DNA of 64,000 nt from an uncultured cyanobacterium (GTDB taxonomy: Bacteria; Cyanobacteriota; Cyanobacteriia; Cyanobacteriales; Nostocaceae). The first letter of the stretch is position 1; each line of letters begins with the position of its first letter. A program made the position numbers and the translations under genes. Positions 55,293-64,000 of this stretch are shown in pieces. The DNA lies in the NCBI GenBank assembly GCA_903848645.1, contig CAINGU010000037.1:124001-188000 (forward strand). The letters are read 5' to 3'. A model generated the notes under the pieces. It made no database searches, was not told the DNA's origin, and saw only the letters and a list, made by a program, of their open reading frames with translations.

Positions 55293-55391
55293 AAATGGTA
55301 ATTGGTAATTGATAAATGGTAATTCGTAATTGGTAATTGGGGAAGAGGTGAAATTCTTATATATTCCCTGTTCCCCGTTCCCTGTTCCCTA

Positions 55392-55721
55392 TTAAGAAAC
55401 TGTGGTAAGGGATGCTAATGGATTCGGTATAGTATCGGTAGGGGCGGAGAATTGTCCAGTAATTACATACTCTAACCGCAATTTTAGCCAGGTAATAAAT
55501 TGGGCATTGGTGGAAATAATGGCTGCCGCAGGTTGGGGGCATTTCTTTTTCATATCAGCCATTTTCGGTGTTTCTAAAAAAGCGGGTTGCTTGACTAACC
55601 AAAAATCAATTTCTTTTTCTTGTTCATGATAGTTGCGAGTCCGTTCTTTGAGAACTTCGTCTATTGGTTCTTCTTCCATAAGGAAGTGTTGACTGGCCAA
55701 AATGTAATAGTATGTTTGCAT
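55392..55721 (-). CDS. ycf54: Ycf54, accessory subunit of the MgPME oxidative cyclase
   Basis: 109 aa. TYYYILASQHFLMEEEPIDEVLKERTRNYHEQEKEIDFWLVKQPAFLE and AIISTNAQFITWLKLRLEYVITGQFSAPTD match the Ycf54 (DUF2488) family over its whole length, including the conserved E-E-E-P and KLRLEYV stretches. In Synechocystis and plants the protein is required for activity and stability of the AcsF-containing cyclase. acsF lies 18 kb to the left in the same window. The gene sits alone on the minus strand. Confidence 0.88.
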   Translation of the reverse strand: MQTYYYILASQHFLMEEEPIDEVLKERTRNYHEQEKEIDFWLVKQPAFLETPKMADMKKKCPQPAAAIISTNAQFITWLKLRLEYVITGQFSAPTDTIPNPLASLTTVS

Positions 55722-55784
55722 TTTCTTTGTTTGCTGACTAATCTATAATTTTAGGGTACAGTGTCGAATCTGTACCCTGAGAGG

Positions 55785-56522
55785 TTAACTTTTCTTCAAT
55801 CCCTGAAACCAAGAACCAAAAGGACAACCACCGCTCTTATTTTCACTATTTTCTAGTTTGCCACCTGCTGTCAGGCTTTCCAAGAATAGGGCATTATCAA
55901 AATAGTGTTCTAAGGAAACAATTTTTAAATCGTCGGTAACTTGAGCAATACTCATACCGATAATTTCTACTGTTTTCCCTGTGGGTGCATAACCTTTATA
56001 CTTACCCTGAAAATGTCCCCAGTGTCGCCATTTAAATGTAACATTGGGAGGACCAGAATAAACTGCCAATACTTCCCAGGGAAATCCTTTAGGAAAGGTA
56101 CTATGAAAGATATCATGGGATGATTCAAAACTTTCCTCTGAAGCTTTGTAATGTTCAGAATCAGCCATAAATAAATTATAAGTACCCTTAGCACCTAATT
56201 CAGCAGCGGTGTATTCTTGACCACCATTGCTTGTTACCCGGAATTTGTCATTAACGATAGATAACCATTGTTCGGGGTTGGTTTTCCATGACACTTCCAT
56301 TTCGAGGGTTCTCACAAGATTCTCGACAATAGCTTCCAGTGTACCTTCGAGATGATGGTGAATACTCTCTTTTGCTAGGTTTTCCAGAGAACGGCTATAG
56401 TCAGGGGGTTTTTGATTGCGCCATTGAGCATCAGTGCTGGCTGCAATTACCTTAGCTCTATCTTGTACCCATAGGGGCAGGTTGTTAGACTGTTGAGAAG
56501 TCATAGAAGTTTGAAGTTTCAA
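55785..56522 (-). CDS. NTF2/SnoaL-like protein
   Basis: 245 aa; a second ATG six codons in may be the real start. Residues 25-220 hold two NTF2-like cone-fold halves: LEGTLEAIVENLV...EMEVSW and FKWRHWGHFQGKYKGYAPTGKTVEIIGMSIAQVTDDLKIVSLEHYFD. These resemble SnoaL-like polyketide cyclases and plant pathogen-related proteins. No catalytic residue can be assigned. The cytosolic function is unknown. Confidence 0.75.
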   Translation of the reverse strand: MKLQTSMTSQQSNNLPLWVQDRAKVIAASTDAQWRNQKPPDYSRSLENLAKESIHHHLEGTLEAIVENLVRTLEMEVSWKTNPEQWLSIVNDKFRVTSNGGQEYTAAELGAKGTYNLFMADSEHYKASEESFESSHDIFHSTFPKGFPWEVLAVYSGPPNVTFKWRHWGHFQGKYKGYAPTGKTVEIIGMSIAQVTDDLKIVSLEHYFDNALFLESLTAGGKLENSENKSGGCPFGSWFQGLKKS

Positions 56523-56560
56523 ATGTGACTTTTGAGGATTTCGCAGCTAACACCCCTCTA

Positions 56561-56590
56561 GGACTGGGGACTGGGGACTGGGGACTGGGG
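56561..56590. repeat. GACTGGGG octamer array
   Basis: Between three and four copies of GACTGGGG are followed by a few ATTACCA heptamers (about 56602-56626). It lies between two minus-strand genes and has no visible coding role. Confidence 0.85.
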
Positions 56591-56625
56591 AATAGTTTTT
56601 ATAATTACCAATTACCAATTACCAA

Positions 56626-57342
56626 TCACCCCCGCATGGCTTCTTTCATTTCTCGCACTGCTCTTTCGATACCTACTAAAGCTGCCCGACTAATGATAGT
56701 ATGACCGATGTTGAGTTCTTCCATGCCTGGAAGTGCAGCAATGGGGTAAACATTCCAGTAGGTGAGTCCATGACCTGCATTCACCCGTAAACCTGCTTTA
56801 ATGGCTTGTTCACAGCCTTGGGCTAATAAAGCTAGTTCTTTTTGGCGAGTTGTTTCGTCTTTGGCTTCCGCATATTGTCCTGTATGCAGTTCAATAAATT
56901 TGGCTTTTACCTTGACAGATGCCTCAATTTGTGGTGGTTCGGCATCAATAAACAAACTTACGGGAATGCCAGCATTTTGCAACTTATCAACTATCTCTCC
57001 TATTCTAGCAATTTGTCCGACAATATTTAAACCACCTTCTGTAGTTACTTCTTCCCGCTTTTCCGGTACTAAGGTAACATAATCGGGTTTGATATCGAGG
57101 GCTATGGCTAACATTTCTGTGGTTGCTGCCATTTCTAAGTTGAAGTGGGTTCTCACAGTTTGCCGCAATAACCGCACGTCTCGATCTTGAATATGTCTTC
57201 TATCTTCGCGCAAATGGGCAGTAATACCATCAGCACCCGCTAGTTCTGCTAGAATGGCTGCTGCTATGGGATCTGGTTCTACTGTCCGCCGTGCTTGCCG
57301 AATGGTAGCGATATGGTCAATATTAACACCGAGTGTAGGCAC
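56626..57342 (-). CDS. pdxJ: Pyridoxine 5'-phosphate synthase
   Basis: 238 aa. [22 protein letters not shown] is the family start with the substrate-binding His and Arg. [39 protein letters not shown] and [14 protein letters not shown] complete the TIM-barrel active site. It closes the ring of pyridoxine 5'-phosphate from 1-deoxyxylulose 5-phosphate and 3-amino-2-oxopropyl phosphate. There is no pdxA gene nearby. Confidence 0.97.
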   Translation of the reverse strand: MPTLGVNIDHIATIRQARRTVEPDPIAAAILAELAGADGITAHLREDRRHIQDRDVRLLRQTVRTHFNLEMAATTEMLAIALDIKPDYVTLVPEKREEVTTEGGLNIVGQIARIGEIVDKLQNAGIPVSLFIDAEPPQIEASVKVKAKFIELHTGQYAEAKDETTRQKELALLAQGCEQAIKAGLRVNAGHGLTYWNVYPIAALPGMEELNIGHTIISRAALVGIERAVREMKEAMRG

Positions 57343-57396
57343 GCCTGATTTCTCCTGTTTGACAATTATCAGATGTTGATTTTAGCGGAAATTTTA

Positions 57397-58179
57397 CTAA
57401 CTAGAAGCACTAGTATAAAAACGGAGGGCAAATCGCCAAAACTGAGTAGAAATAAAAAATAAGACAACAGCTAAAAATCCCCCACCAAGCAACCAAGTAA
57501 ATTGAATTTGTCCTAACATAAACTGGGCAGGAACTGTAGTTAAAAAAGCTACTGGTACTAGAAAGGTAAAAAACAAGCGATAAGCAGCCGGATAGGCTGT
57601 AATGGGGTATCTTCCGGCTTCTAAAAACCCTTTTAATACTTCTGTGACATTGTATATTTTCACAAACCAAATACTGGTTGACCCTAGTATAAACCACAGG
57701 CTATAAAGAATGACTAAACCGCAACCCAAGGGAAAAATAGTCAATAAATATTGATCAATACTTACGTTAAGTTTTGTACCAGCGTAGCCAATGATGAGTA
57801 CACCGAAGATTAAATCTGGTATTCCCCAGGGGGAAAGGGTATGGATAGATAACCAAAACTGACTGCGAATAGGTTTTAATAATACAAAGTCTAAAGTCCC
57901 TTCCTGGACATGACGCACAATCCGATTTAAGTTAGGAGCGAGGAAGGTAGCAGAAAAGCCTTGTAATAAGGTAAAAATTCCTAAGACTACTAAAGCTGCT
58001 TCCCATGACCAGCCCGTAAAAGTGTAGCCTGTGCGGTAAAATAGGAATAAGCCAAAGATACTACCTATTAAATTACCTAAGCTACTGAAAGTAGCAATGA
58101 TAAAATTAATCCGATATTCCATTTCCGCTGCAATGGCAGCACTCCAAAATAATCTCAGCACTTTTAGATATCTTTGCAT
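57397..58179 (-). CDS. ABC-2 family permease (DUF990-type)
   Basis: 260 aa with six hydrophobic helices. MEYRINFIIATFSSLGNLIGSIFGLFLFYRTG and VRHVQEGTLDFVLLKPIRSQFWLS are the family hallmarks of ABC-2 permeases in the COG4587/COG3694 group. Such permeases occur in pairs with an ATPase; neither the mate nor the ATPase is adjacent here. The substrate is unknown. Confidence 0.85.
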   Translation of the reverse strand: MQRYLKVLRLFWSAAIAAEMEYRINFIIATFSSLGNLIGSIFGLFLFYRTGYTFTGWSWEAALVVLGIFTLLQGFSATFLAPNLNRIVRHVQEGTLDFVLLKPIRSQFWLSIHTLSPWGIPDLIFGVLIIGYAGTKLNVSIDQYLLTIFPLGCGLVILYSLWFILGSTSIWFVKIYNVTEVLKGFLEAGRYPITAYPAAYRLFFTFLVPVAFLTTVPAQFMLGQIQFTWLLGGGFLAVVLFFISTQFWRFALRFYTSASS

Positions 58180-58306
58180 TTTTGGTCTTTACCCCAATAT
58201 CTATTAAATATAAAATAATTTTATCTAAACTTAATATTATTTGGTATTTTTATAAATTTATGAACGTTAAAATGTTGAATGCAACTTCTTAAGCAAATCG
58301 GATTTT

Positions 58307-58909
58307 ATGCACTTTAATTTACCGGAATTAATTAAATCGCTGGGTTACTTTGGAGTATGGGGAATTATCTTTGCTGAATCTGGTTTATTGATTGGGTTTT
58401 TTCTGCCTGGTGATAGTTTACTATTTACCGCAGGATTTGTTGCTTCTCAAAACTTGTTGAATATTTGGGTTTTGATTTTTGGTGCGTTTGTTTGTGCTGT
58501 GTTAGGTGATAATGTCGGGTATTTTACAGGGCATAAATTTGGTAGAAAATTATTTGATAAGGATGATTCTTGGTTATTTCGTAAAAAACATATTGTCAAA
58601 ACTCAAGATTTTTATGAAAAGCATGGTAAAAAGACGATTGTTTTAGCCAGATTTGTGCCAATTGTCAGGACTTTTGCGCCGATTGTCGCAGGGATTGGGG
58701 CTATGCACTATCGGTCTTTTATGTCTTACAATTTGGTGGGTGGCTTTGTTTGGACATTTGGCATTACTTTGTTAGGATTTTTCTTGGGAAAAACTTTACC
58801 AGCGGAACAATTAGATAAGTATCTATTACCAATAATTGGTTTAATTATTGTTGTTTCTTTATTACCATCAATTATTCATGTAATTCAAGAAAACAGAGCT
58901 AATAAATAA
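58307..58909 (+). CDS. DedA family membrane protein
   Basis: 200 aa. FAESGLLIGFFLPGDSLLFTAGFVA is the re-entrant-loop motif of DedA proteins, and GKKTIVLARFVPIVRTFAPIVAGIGAMHYRSFMSYN the conserved arginine-rich block. Family members flip or translocate lipid carriers such as undecaprenyl phosphate or phosphatidylethanolamine. Which lipid is handled here is not known. A possible two-gene unit with the ABC exporter gene 104 nt downstream cannot be excluded. Confidence 0.92.
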   Translation: MHFNLPELIKSLGYFGVWGIIFAESGLLIGFFLPGDSLLFTAGFVASQNLLNIWVLIFGAFVCAVLGDNVGYFTGHKFGRKLFDKDDSWLFRKKHIVKTQDFYEKHGKKTIVLARFVPIVRTFAPIVAGIGAMHYRSFMSYNLVGGFVWTFGITLLGFFLGKTLPAEQLDKYLLPIIGLIIVVSLLPSIIHVIQENRANK

Positions 58910-59013
58910 TAAAATGCTTTGTTTTGATGACAGTTTACCAATCCCTATTTCCAAATATGACCAAAAGCTGGTAGCGTCAAACAAAGGAAAATATTTTTTG
59001 TGGATCTTACAAC

Positions 59014-60738
59014 TTGAAAACACGTTCTAATTATTGGCAACTTTTACCCTATATCCGCACCCAGTGGCAAACTATCGCTAAGGGTTTTGTAGGGATTTTG
59101 GGATATGTACTGGCAACTTTAACCCTGATTAATGTCGCAGGTAAGTTGGCAGTTCCTTTCGGGAATGGTAATGTATTAGCGATCGCTCAATTAGCCGGAA
59201 TTAGTGCGGCTATCTTTCTTGTTCGGGGCTTTTTTCAGTCTGTGCAAGATTTATACATGGCCAGGGCAGCTTTAAGGGTGGCTTTTTATCTCCGGCAACA
59301 GGTTTATACACATTTACAAAAACTCAATCTCAGCTATTTTGAAACTGCTAAAGCTGGAGATTTATCTTACCGTCTCACGGAAGATGTTGACAGGGTGGGA
59401 GAAGTTATTAATAAACTTTTTCATGATTTTACTCCCTGTGCTTTACAGTTAATTGCCATTCCCATTTACATGATTTATTTAAATTGGCAACTTACCTTAG
59501 CAACGGTAATTGTTGCCCCAATTATGGGAATTTTGATTGGTTGGTTTGGGGAAAGATTACGGAAATATTCTCTCAAAAGTCAAAGTCGTATTTCTGATTT
59601 ATCTGCTATTTTAACGGAAGTTTTTAGCGGAATTCGGTTAATTCAAGCTTTTGCAGCGGAGAAATACGAAATTGATAGATTTAGTTATGAAGCAGAACGC
59701 AGTTTTAAAGCTAAATATTCAGTAGAAAGATTAAAAGCGATTCAAATTCCCATTGTGGGTTTTTTAGAAGCTGTGAGTGCGTTATCTTTGTTAATGGTAG
59801 GAACTTGGCAAATATCTCAACGCAATTTAACAGTAGGTGAATTTTTTAGTTATTTAACAGCAGCGGCTTTGTTAATTGATCCCATTGGTCATACTACTAA
59901 TAACTATAATGAATTTAAACAAGGTGAGGCATCGGTTGACCGGGTTTTTGAGTTATTAGCAATTCAACCAACGGTATTAGAAAAAGATAATGCTATTACC
60001 CTTCCGGCTGTTAATGGTAAAGTTGAATATTGCAATATCACTTTTGCCTATAAATCAGGAGAACCTGTATTAAATAATATTAGTTTATTAGTCATGCCAG
60101 GTCAAGCCATTGCCCTTGTTGGTGCTTCTGGTGCTGGTAAAACTACTTTTGTGAATCTGTTACCTCGCTTCTATGATCCTGAATTTGGGGAAATTTTTAT
60201 AGATGGGATAAATATCCGAGATGTGACATTAAATAGTTTAAGAAAACAAATTGGCATTGTTCCCCAAGAAACAATTATGTTTTCGGGAACTATTGCCCAA
60301 AATATCGCTTTTGGACAAAATGATTTTGATATTAGCGCAGTAGAATCAGCGGCAAAAATTGCTAATGCTCATCAATTTATTCAGCAATTACCAGAAGGTT
60401 ATCATACTTGGGTGGGAGAGCGAGGTGTGAATTTATCCGGGGGACAAAGACAACGAATTGCGATCGCTCGTGCAGTGCTTCTTAACCCGCAAATATTGAT
60501 ACTCGATGAAGCCACATCGGCTTTAGATTCGGAATCAGAAGCTTTGGTACAACAGGCTTTGGAAAGATTGATGGAAAACCGCACGGTGTTAATTATAGCT
60601 CACAGATTATCAACAGTGCGGAAATGCGATCGCATTTTGGTGTTGGAAAAAGGGCAAATTGTGGAATCAGGAAATCATGAGGAATTGTTAGAATTAGAAG
60701 GGAGATATGCGCGGTATTATGCTCAACAGTTTAGTTAA
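59014..60738 (+). CDS. ABC exporter (MsbA-like half transporter)
   Basis: 574 aa from a TTG start; no ATG gives a full N-terminus, so the start is provisional. A six-helix domain (about 1-320) includes LNLSYFETAKAGDLSYRLTEDVDRV, typical of lipid/multidrug exporters. The ATPase has GASGAGKTTFVNLLPRFYDP, LSGGQRQRIAIARAVLL, ILILDEATSALDSESE and AHRLST. It is a homodimeric exporter, probably of a lipid or glycolipid. Unlike the exporter at 17833-20082 it ends normally, right after the ATPase domain. Confidence 0.92.
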   Translation: MKTRSNYWQLLPYIRTQWQTIAKGFVGILGYVLATLTLINVAGKLAVPFGNGNVLAIAQLAGISAAIFLVRGFFQSVQDLYMARAALRVAFYLRQQVYTHLQKLNLSYFETAKAGDLSYRLTEDVDRVGEVINKLFHDFTPCALQLIAIPIYMIYLNWQLTLATVIVAPIMGILIGWFGERLRKYSLKSQSRISDLSAILTEVFSGIRLIQAFAAEKYEIDRFSYEAERSFKAKYSVERLKAIQIPIVGFLEAVSALSLLMVGTWQISQRNLTVGEFFSYLTAAALLIDPIGHTTNNYNEFKQGEASVDRVFELLAIQPTVLEKDNAITLPAVNGKVEYCNITFAYKSGEPVLNNISLLVMPGQAIALVGASGAGKTTFVNLLPRFYDPEFGEIFIDGINIRDVTLNSLRKQIGIVPQETIMFSGTIAQNIAFGQNDFDISAVESAAKIANAHQFIQQLPEGYHTWVGERGVNLSGGQRQRIAIARAVLLNPQILILDEATSALDSESEALVQQALERLMENRTVLIIAHRLSTVRKCDRILVLEKGQIVESGNHEELLELEGRYARYYAQQFS

Positions 60739-60768
60739 AATTGGATTTACCAAATTAATTCATTAACC

Positions 60769-61668
60769 ATGACGAGAAAAATCTTAACTGAACTAAGTTC
60801 ACAAACTTACGAACACCCATTTGATCGGAAAGCCTTGGCTTCTTTACAAAGTATGCCGGGTATTTCTCCTTTGCTCAAAAAAGTCAACGAATATGGTATT
60901 GATCGTTTACTCAGATTACAAAGTATTGCTAGTGAAATCAGAGTCACACCCCGGAATTTTCCCCAATTGTATCAACCATTATTAGAAGCTTGCCAAATTC
61001 TTGATGTGACAACTATTCCTGAATTGTATTTATTTCGAGGTACAGGACATATTCAAACTTATATTATTGGAGTAGAAAAACCCATTGTTGGTATTAATAT
61101 AGAAGCAATGGAATGGTTGAATTATGATGAATTGCTGTTTATTTTTGGGTACGAAATTGCCCGAATTAAAAGTCAGCACATGATTTATCATCAAATATCA
61201 ATTGTGATGCCAGCATTAAAAATATGGTTAAGCAGTACTACATTAGGCTTAGGAGGATTGATAGCTAGTGGCGTAGAATTGGCGTTATATAATTGGGTAA
61301 TGATGGCAAAGTTTACTGCTGACCGTGCTGGGTTATTAGCTTGTCAGGATATTGATGTGGCAACTACCGCACTGATGAAACTTGCAGGTTTACCAGAAGA
61401 GTATTTAACTCCTCACGTGATCGAAGATTTCCTCATTCAATCCCGCGAATTTGCATCTAATAGTGTTGATAGTCTAGATCAAGTCACGAAAATATTAAGT
61501 TATTCAGAATCTAGTCTTTCTTGGTTAGTGATGCGAACTGGTGAATTATTAAAATGGGTTGATTCGGGAGAATACAATCATGTACTTCAAGGAGAAAATG
61601 TCAACACTTCAAAAGGAGAAGAGGAAGGAGAAGAAAAAGAAGGATGGAATTTTTTAACTTCTTGGTAA
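60769..61668 (+). CDS. M48-family protein lacking zinc ligands (probable pseudo-peptidase)
   Basis: 299 aa. It aligns with cytoplasmic M48 peptidases of cyanobacteria along its length: FDRKALASLQSMPGISPLLKKVNEYGIDRLLRL, then LLFIFGYEIARIKSQHMIYHQ and MMAKFTADRAGLLACQD. Where active enzymes read GHELGHIKSGH, this one has Tyr128-Glu-Ile-Ala-Arg132, so both zinc histidines are gone. The downstream zinc glutamate is Lys181. It therefore cannot be a normal zinc protease, and no frameshift is present. A binding or regulatory role is likelier. It starts 30 nt after the exporter gene. Confidence 0.85.
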   Translation: MTRKILTELSSQTYEHPFDRKALASLQSMPGISPLLKKVNEYGIDRLLRLQSIASEIRVTPRNFPQLYQPLLEACQILDVTTIPELYLFRGTGHIQTYIIGVEKPIVGINIEAMEWLNYDELLFIFGYEIARIKSQHMIYHQISIVMPALKIWLSSTTLGLGGLIASGVELALYNWVMMAKFTADRAGLLACQDIDVATTALMKLAGLPEEYLTPHVIEDFLIQSREFASNSVDSLDQVTKILSYSESSLSWLVMRTGELLKWVDSGEYNHVLQGENVNTSKGEEEGEEKEGWNFLTSW

Positions 61669-61709
61669 GTAGATGAACTGAAATAAATATCAAATAATAT
61701 TGTGAACTA

Positions 61710-61774
61710 GGGCAGGCTAGAAGCCCACCCCACAAGGGTTATATATTTGTTATTGTGGGGTGGGCATCCTGCCC
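61710..61774. terminator. Long hairpin between convergent genes
   Basis: GGGCAGG...AGCCCACCCCACAA (61710-61735) pairs with TTGTGGGGTGGGCA...CCTGCCC (61753-61774), giving over 20 bp of stem around an AT-rich loop. The genes on both sides end at it, so it can stop transcription both ways. Its arms resemble the palindrome at 33970-33994. Confidence 0.75.
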
Positions 61775-61802
61775 GCCCATTTTATATTTAGTTGAATTTT
61801 GC

Positions 61803-62510
61803 CTAATCTTTCCACAAAGCAATACCACCTAACAACCCGGTGATATTAGGAATTAATTTCACATTTAGTGGCAGATTCATATTGATTCGCACTGCTTCAC
61901 CACCACCGATATAAAGACAATCATAGTTAAATAATTGTTGTAAAGAAGCGATCGCTTTTTGTAATCGCTTATTCCATTTTTTCTCACCAATCTTATCTAA
62001 AGCTGCCCGTCCTAGTTGTTTTTCATAAGTTTCCCCTTTGCGAAATCGGTGATGTCCCATTTCCATATTTGGAACTAACTTCCCATCTACAAATAAGGCT
62101 GAACCAAAACCTGTACCCAAGGTAATTACCAGTTCTACACCTTTACCAGAAATTGCCCCTAATCCCTGCATATCTGCATCATTAATGACTTTAACAGGTC
62201 TATTTAACTGTTGAGATAATGTTGTAGCTAAATCAAACCCAATCCAATCACAATGGAGATTGGCAGCGGTTTCGGTGACTCCATAACGAACCACACCGGG
62301 AAAACCTACTGATACCCGATGATATTCACCTTGAGCGGCGGCTAAGACTATAATAGTGTTGATTACTACTTCTGGTGTAGCGGGTTGAGGGGTTTCTAAT
62401 CTGCCTCTTTCGGTTAAAGGTTTACCTGTGATATCTAACACCATCGCTTTTACGCCACTACCGCCAATATCTACAGATAAGGTACGAATAGATCCGTTAT
62501 CTTCTAACAT
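61803..62510 (-). CDS. ppgK: Polyphosphate glucokinase (ROK family)
   Basis: 235 aa. LSVDIGGSGVKAMVLDITGKPLTE is the phosphate-1 motif, INDADMQGLGAISGKGVELVITLGTGFGSALF covers the catalytic aspartate and phosphate-2 glycines, and the ELGHH-equivalent is MEMGHHRFRKGETYE. The length and GGSGVK/GHHRF patterns fit the polyphosphate-dependent group, which phosphorylates glucose using polyphosphate or ATP. It acts in the cytosol, linking polyphosphate reserves to glucose 6-phosphate. Confidence 0.9.
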   Translation of the reverse strand: MLEDNGSIRTLSVDIGGSGVKAMVLDITGKPLTERGRLETPQPATPEVVINTIIVLAAAQGEYHRVSVGFPGVVRYGVTETAANLHCDWIGFDLATTLSQQLNRPVKVINDADMQGLGAISGKGVELVITLGTGFGSALFVDGKLVPNMEMGHHRFRKGETYEKQLGRAALDKIGEKKWNKRLQKAIASLQQLFNYDCLYIGGGEAVRINMNLPLNVKLIPNITGLLGGIALWKD

Positions 62511-62618
62511 AAGATTTTCTCGGTTTTTGCAACTTCTTTCGATATTACGTTGCTAAATTAGACTCCACAGGAGATGAATAAAAAAGTTTTCATAATAATG
62601 CTGCTTAAAAACCCGTAG

Positions 62619-62637
62619 GGGCGCAGGGCCTGCGCCC
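62619..62637. repeat. Palindrome GGGCGCAGG/CCTGCGCCC
   Basis: A perfect 9-bp stem around a single base occurs within GTAGGGGCGCAGG, in the 282-bp gap between divergent genes. A sister copy at 63305-63323 has GTAGGGGCGCAGGCCATGCG. It is a GC-rich dispersed repeat in an AT-rich background. The rest of the gap shows nothing beyond likely promoters. Confidence 0.75.
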
Positions 62638-62792
62638 TCTCCTCATCGGCCTGCTAATAACCACCATATATATTTTTCCCAACCATAACTAATTGAACAC
62701 CAGATTGATTTAAATTTGCTAATCTAGAAGTAGTGTAAATATTCCTGATGGTAGTGCATTTTTCTATTAAAAATATTATTTGAGCAACAATT

Positions 62793-63293
62793 ATGACGAC
62801 GTTTCACCCTAACAGCCTGCGTTCCTACAGTCAGGATGATGTACAGCAAATTCTGCAATTAGCGATCGCTCGTCAAGTAGACGATAATGATCAAGAATTT
62901 TCCTATCAGCAAATACTGGAAATTGCGACAGAGTTACAAATATCACCCGATATCCTCCAACAAGCGGAACGGGATTGGTTAGGTAAACAAAACGAAGTTG
63001 AACAACGTAAAAACTTTAATCTTTATCGTCAAAGTAAATTTAAAAAACGTTTAGGAAATTACGCAATTATTAATATTTTTTTCCTAGCGATAGATTCCAT
63101 TAGTGGCGGTATTTCTTGGTCACTTTACATCTTACTAGGTTGCGGATTAGCCATATCCTTAGATATTTGGAATACTTTTCAAACCAAAGGTGAAGATTAC
63201 GAAATCGCCTTTCAAAGATGGAATCGCAACCATCAAATTAAACAAACAATCAATACAGTTTTAAATAGGTGGTTTAAGGTATTTAGTCCTTAA
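62793..63293 (+). CDS. 2TM-domain protein
   Basis: 166 aa. The N-terminal helical half (SYSQDDVQQILQLAIARQVDDNDQEFSYQQILEIATELQISPDILQQAERDW) is a common cyanobacterial domain of unknown role that often precedes 2TM segments. Two membrane helices (about residues 88-105 and 107-125) follow, and the tail is basic. I cannot assign a function. Confidence 0.8.
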   Translation: MTTFHPNSLRSYSQDDVQQILQLAIARQVDDNDQEFSYQQILEIATELQISPDILQQAERDWLGKQNEVEQRKNFNLYRQSKFKKRLGNYAIINIFFLAIDSISGGISWSLYILLGCGLAISLDIWNTFQTKGEDYEIAFQRWNRNHQIKQTINTVLNRWFKVFSP

Positions 63294-63304
63294 ACTGCCT
63301 GTAG

Positions 63305-63323
63305 GGGCGCAGGCCATGCGCCC
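63305..63323. terminator. GC-rich hairpin between convergent genes
   Basis: GGGCGCA and TGCGCCC pair around a 5-base loop, 12 nt after the 2TM-protein stop and 14 nt from the prfA stop. It is the second copy of the palindrome at 62619-62637. Confidence 0.7.
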
Positions 63324-63336
63324 TCCAAATACTGAA

Positions 63337-64000
63337 TTAGCTACTAGAACCAGAAGCGGCTAATTCTGCTAACCGTTCTTGTTGATCTTGTGATATACAA
63401 GATTGAATCACCGTCTCTATATCACCTTCCAAAACAGGGTTAAGGGTAAAATTTTGACCTAAACGGTGGTCAGTCACCCGGCTATCTTTATAATTGTAAG
63501 TGCGAATTTTTTCGGAACGAGAACCTGTCCCAACTTGCGATCGCCGCATGGAAGTCACAGCCTCCTGTTGTTCTCGCAATTTCAACTCATACAACTTAGC
63601 CCGGAGAATTTGCATCGCCCGTTCTTTATTCTGCAACTGACTCCGTTCTTCTGTACAGAAAATCCGAATCCCAGTCGGTTTGTGGAACAAATCAGCGGCT
63701 GTTTCCACCTTATTCACGTTTTGTCCACCCGCACCACCAGAACGCGCCGTACTCATTTCAATATCTTTCGGGTCAATATGGATTTCCACTTCATCCACTT
63801 CTGGCATAATTGCTATAGTCGCAGTCGAAGTGTGAACCCTTCCTCCCGATTCCGTTGCTGGTACACGCTGAACACGATGTACACCAGATTCAAACTTTAG
63901 CTTACTATAAACACTATCGCCTTGAATTTCTAGAATTACTTCTTTAAACCCGCCCATTTCCCCCAAGGACTCGCTGACCAGCTTCACCTTCCAACCTTGG
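63337..64000 (-). CDS. prfA: Peptide chain release factor 1 (partial, N-terminus outside the window)
   Basis: The last 221 codons of RF1 are present. The frame stays open to the window edge ([12 protein letters not shown] near 63990), so the apparent GTG start at 63987 is internal and about 140 residues are missing. [19 protein letters not shown] holds the GGQ motif that triggers peptide release. [28 protein letters not shown] and [16 protein letters not shown] are class-I release-factor hallmarks. It ends translation at UAA and UAG. Confidence 0.96.
   Translation of the reverse strand, partial: QGWKVKLVSESLGEMGGFKEVILEIQGDSVYSKLKFESGVHRVQRVPATESGGRVHTSTATIAIMPEVDEVEIHIDPKDIEMSTARSGGAGGQNVNKVETAADLFHKPTGIRIFCTEERSQLQNKERAMQILRAKLYELKLREQQEAVTSMRRSQVGTGSRSEKIRTYNYKDSRVTDHRLGQNFTLNPVLEGDIETVIQSCISQDQQERLAELAASGSSS

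Noticed and set aside
63337-63987. A complete 216-residue release-factor-like protein
   Set aside because: The frame is open to the window edge and reads as RF1 beyond the apparent GTG start, so it is only truncated by the window.

Overview
The window is chromosomal DNA from a cyanobacterium, most likely a filamentous nitrogen-fixing type (Nostocales, of the Anabaena/Dolichospermum/Nostoc kind). The evidence is direct. Photosystem I psaK, the chlorophyll cyclase acsF with its partner ycf54, the alkane pair ado/aar and crtE are all present. There are dozens of HIP1 palindromes (GCGATCGC), a low G+C content, and the short tandem heptamers and dispersed palindromes typical of these genomes. The genus is inferred, not proven.

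Layout. 0.3-3 kb: comB-like phosphatase and an M61 peptidase with a PDZ domain. 3.5-8.2 kb: a compact pilin-chaperone-usher-like set on the + strand, preceded by a 131-bp MITE with a clean 9-bp target duplication. 8.3-15.4 kb: a DUF3352 protein, an M1 aminopeptidase with HEAT repeats, an AarF/UbiB kinase and a small membrane protein. 15.6-25.2 kb: a minus-strand surface-polysaccharide cluster (GT10 fucosyltransferase-like, two GT4, one GT2, an ATP-grasp-like protein, an acyltransferase-3, and an ABC exporter carrying a degenerate histidine-kinase dimerisation domain). 25.4-30 kb: gloB, rplI, an intein-free dnaB, and dacB. 30-33.9 kb: a PhnD-like binding protein overlapping a sensor kinase, then a NurA nuclease.

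34-36.3 kb: a TPR protein, a HAD hydrolase, and two broken ends of a manganese/zinc ABC transporter joined head to head. 36.4-40.1 kb: acsF diverging from heme oxygenase and hemN, the gene content of the known low-oxygen tetrapyrrole cluster, with a perfect 8-bp inverted repeat in the shared promoter region. 40.3-43.9 kb: a GlsB/YeaQ-type membrane protein, Mn-catalase, a site-2 protease with CBS domains, psaK, and trpF. 44-48.9 kb: folE, a short-chain dehydrogenase, accA, aar and ado, the conserved cyanobacterial hydrocarbon neighbourhood. 49-58.2 kb: an orphan sugar permease, pterin dehydratase, folD, crtE, a DUF212 protein, ycf54, pdxJ and an ABC-2 permease. 58.3-64 kb: DedA, an ABC exporter, an M48-family protein that has lost its zinc ligands, polyphosphate glucokinase, a 2TM protein, and prfA running off the right edge.

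How parts fit together: acsF, ho, hemN and ycf54 serve heme, bilin and chlorophyll synthesis. accA, aar and ado run from malonyl-CoA to alkanes. The 15.6-25.2 kb block would build and export a decorated surface glycan. Much intergenic space is repeat DNA. No tRNA, rRNA or CRISPR array was seen.
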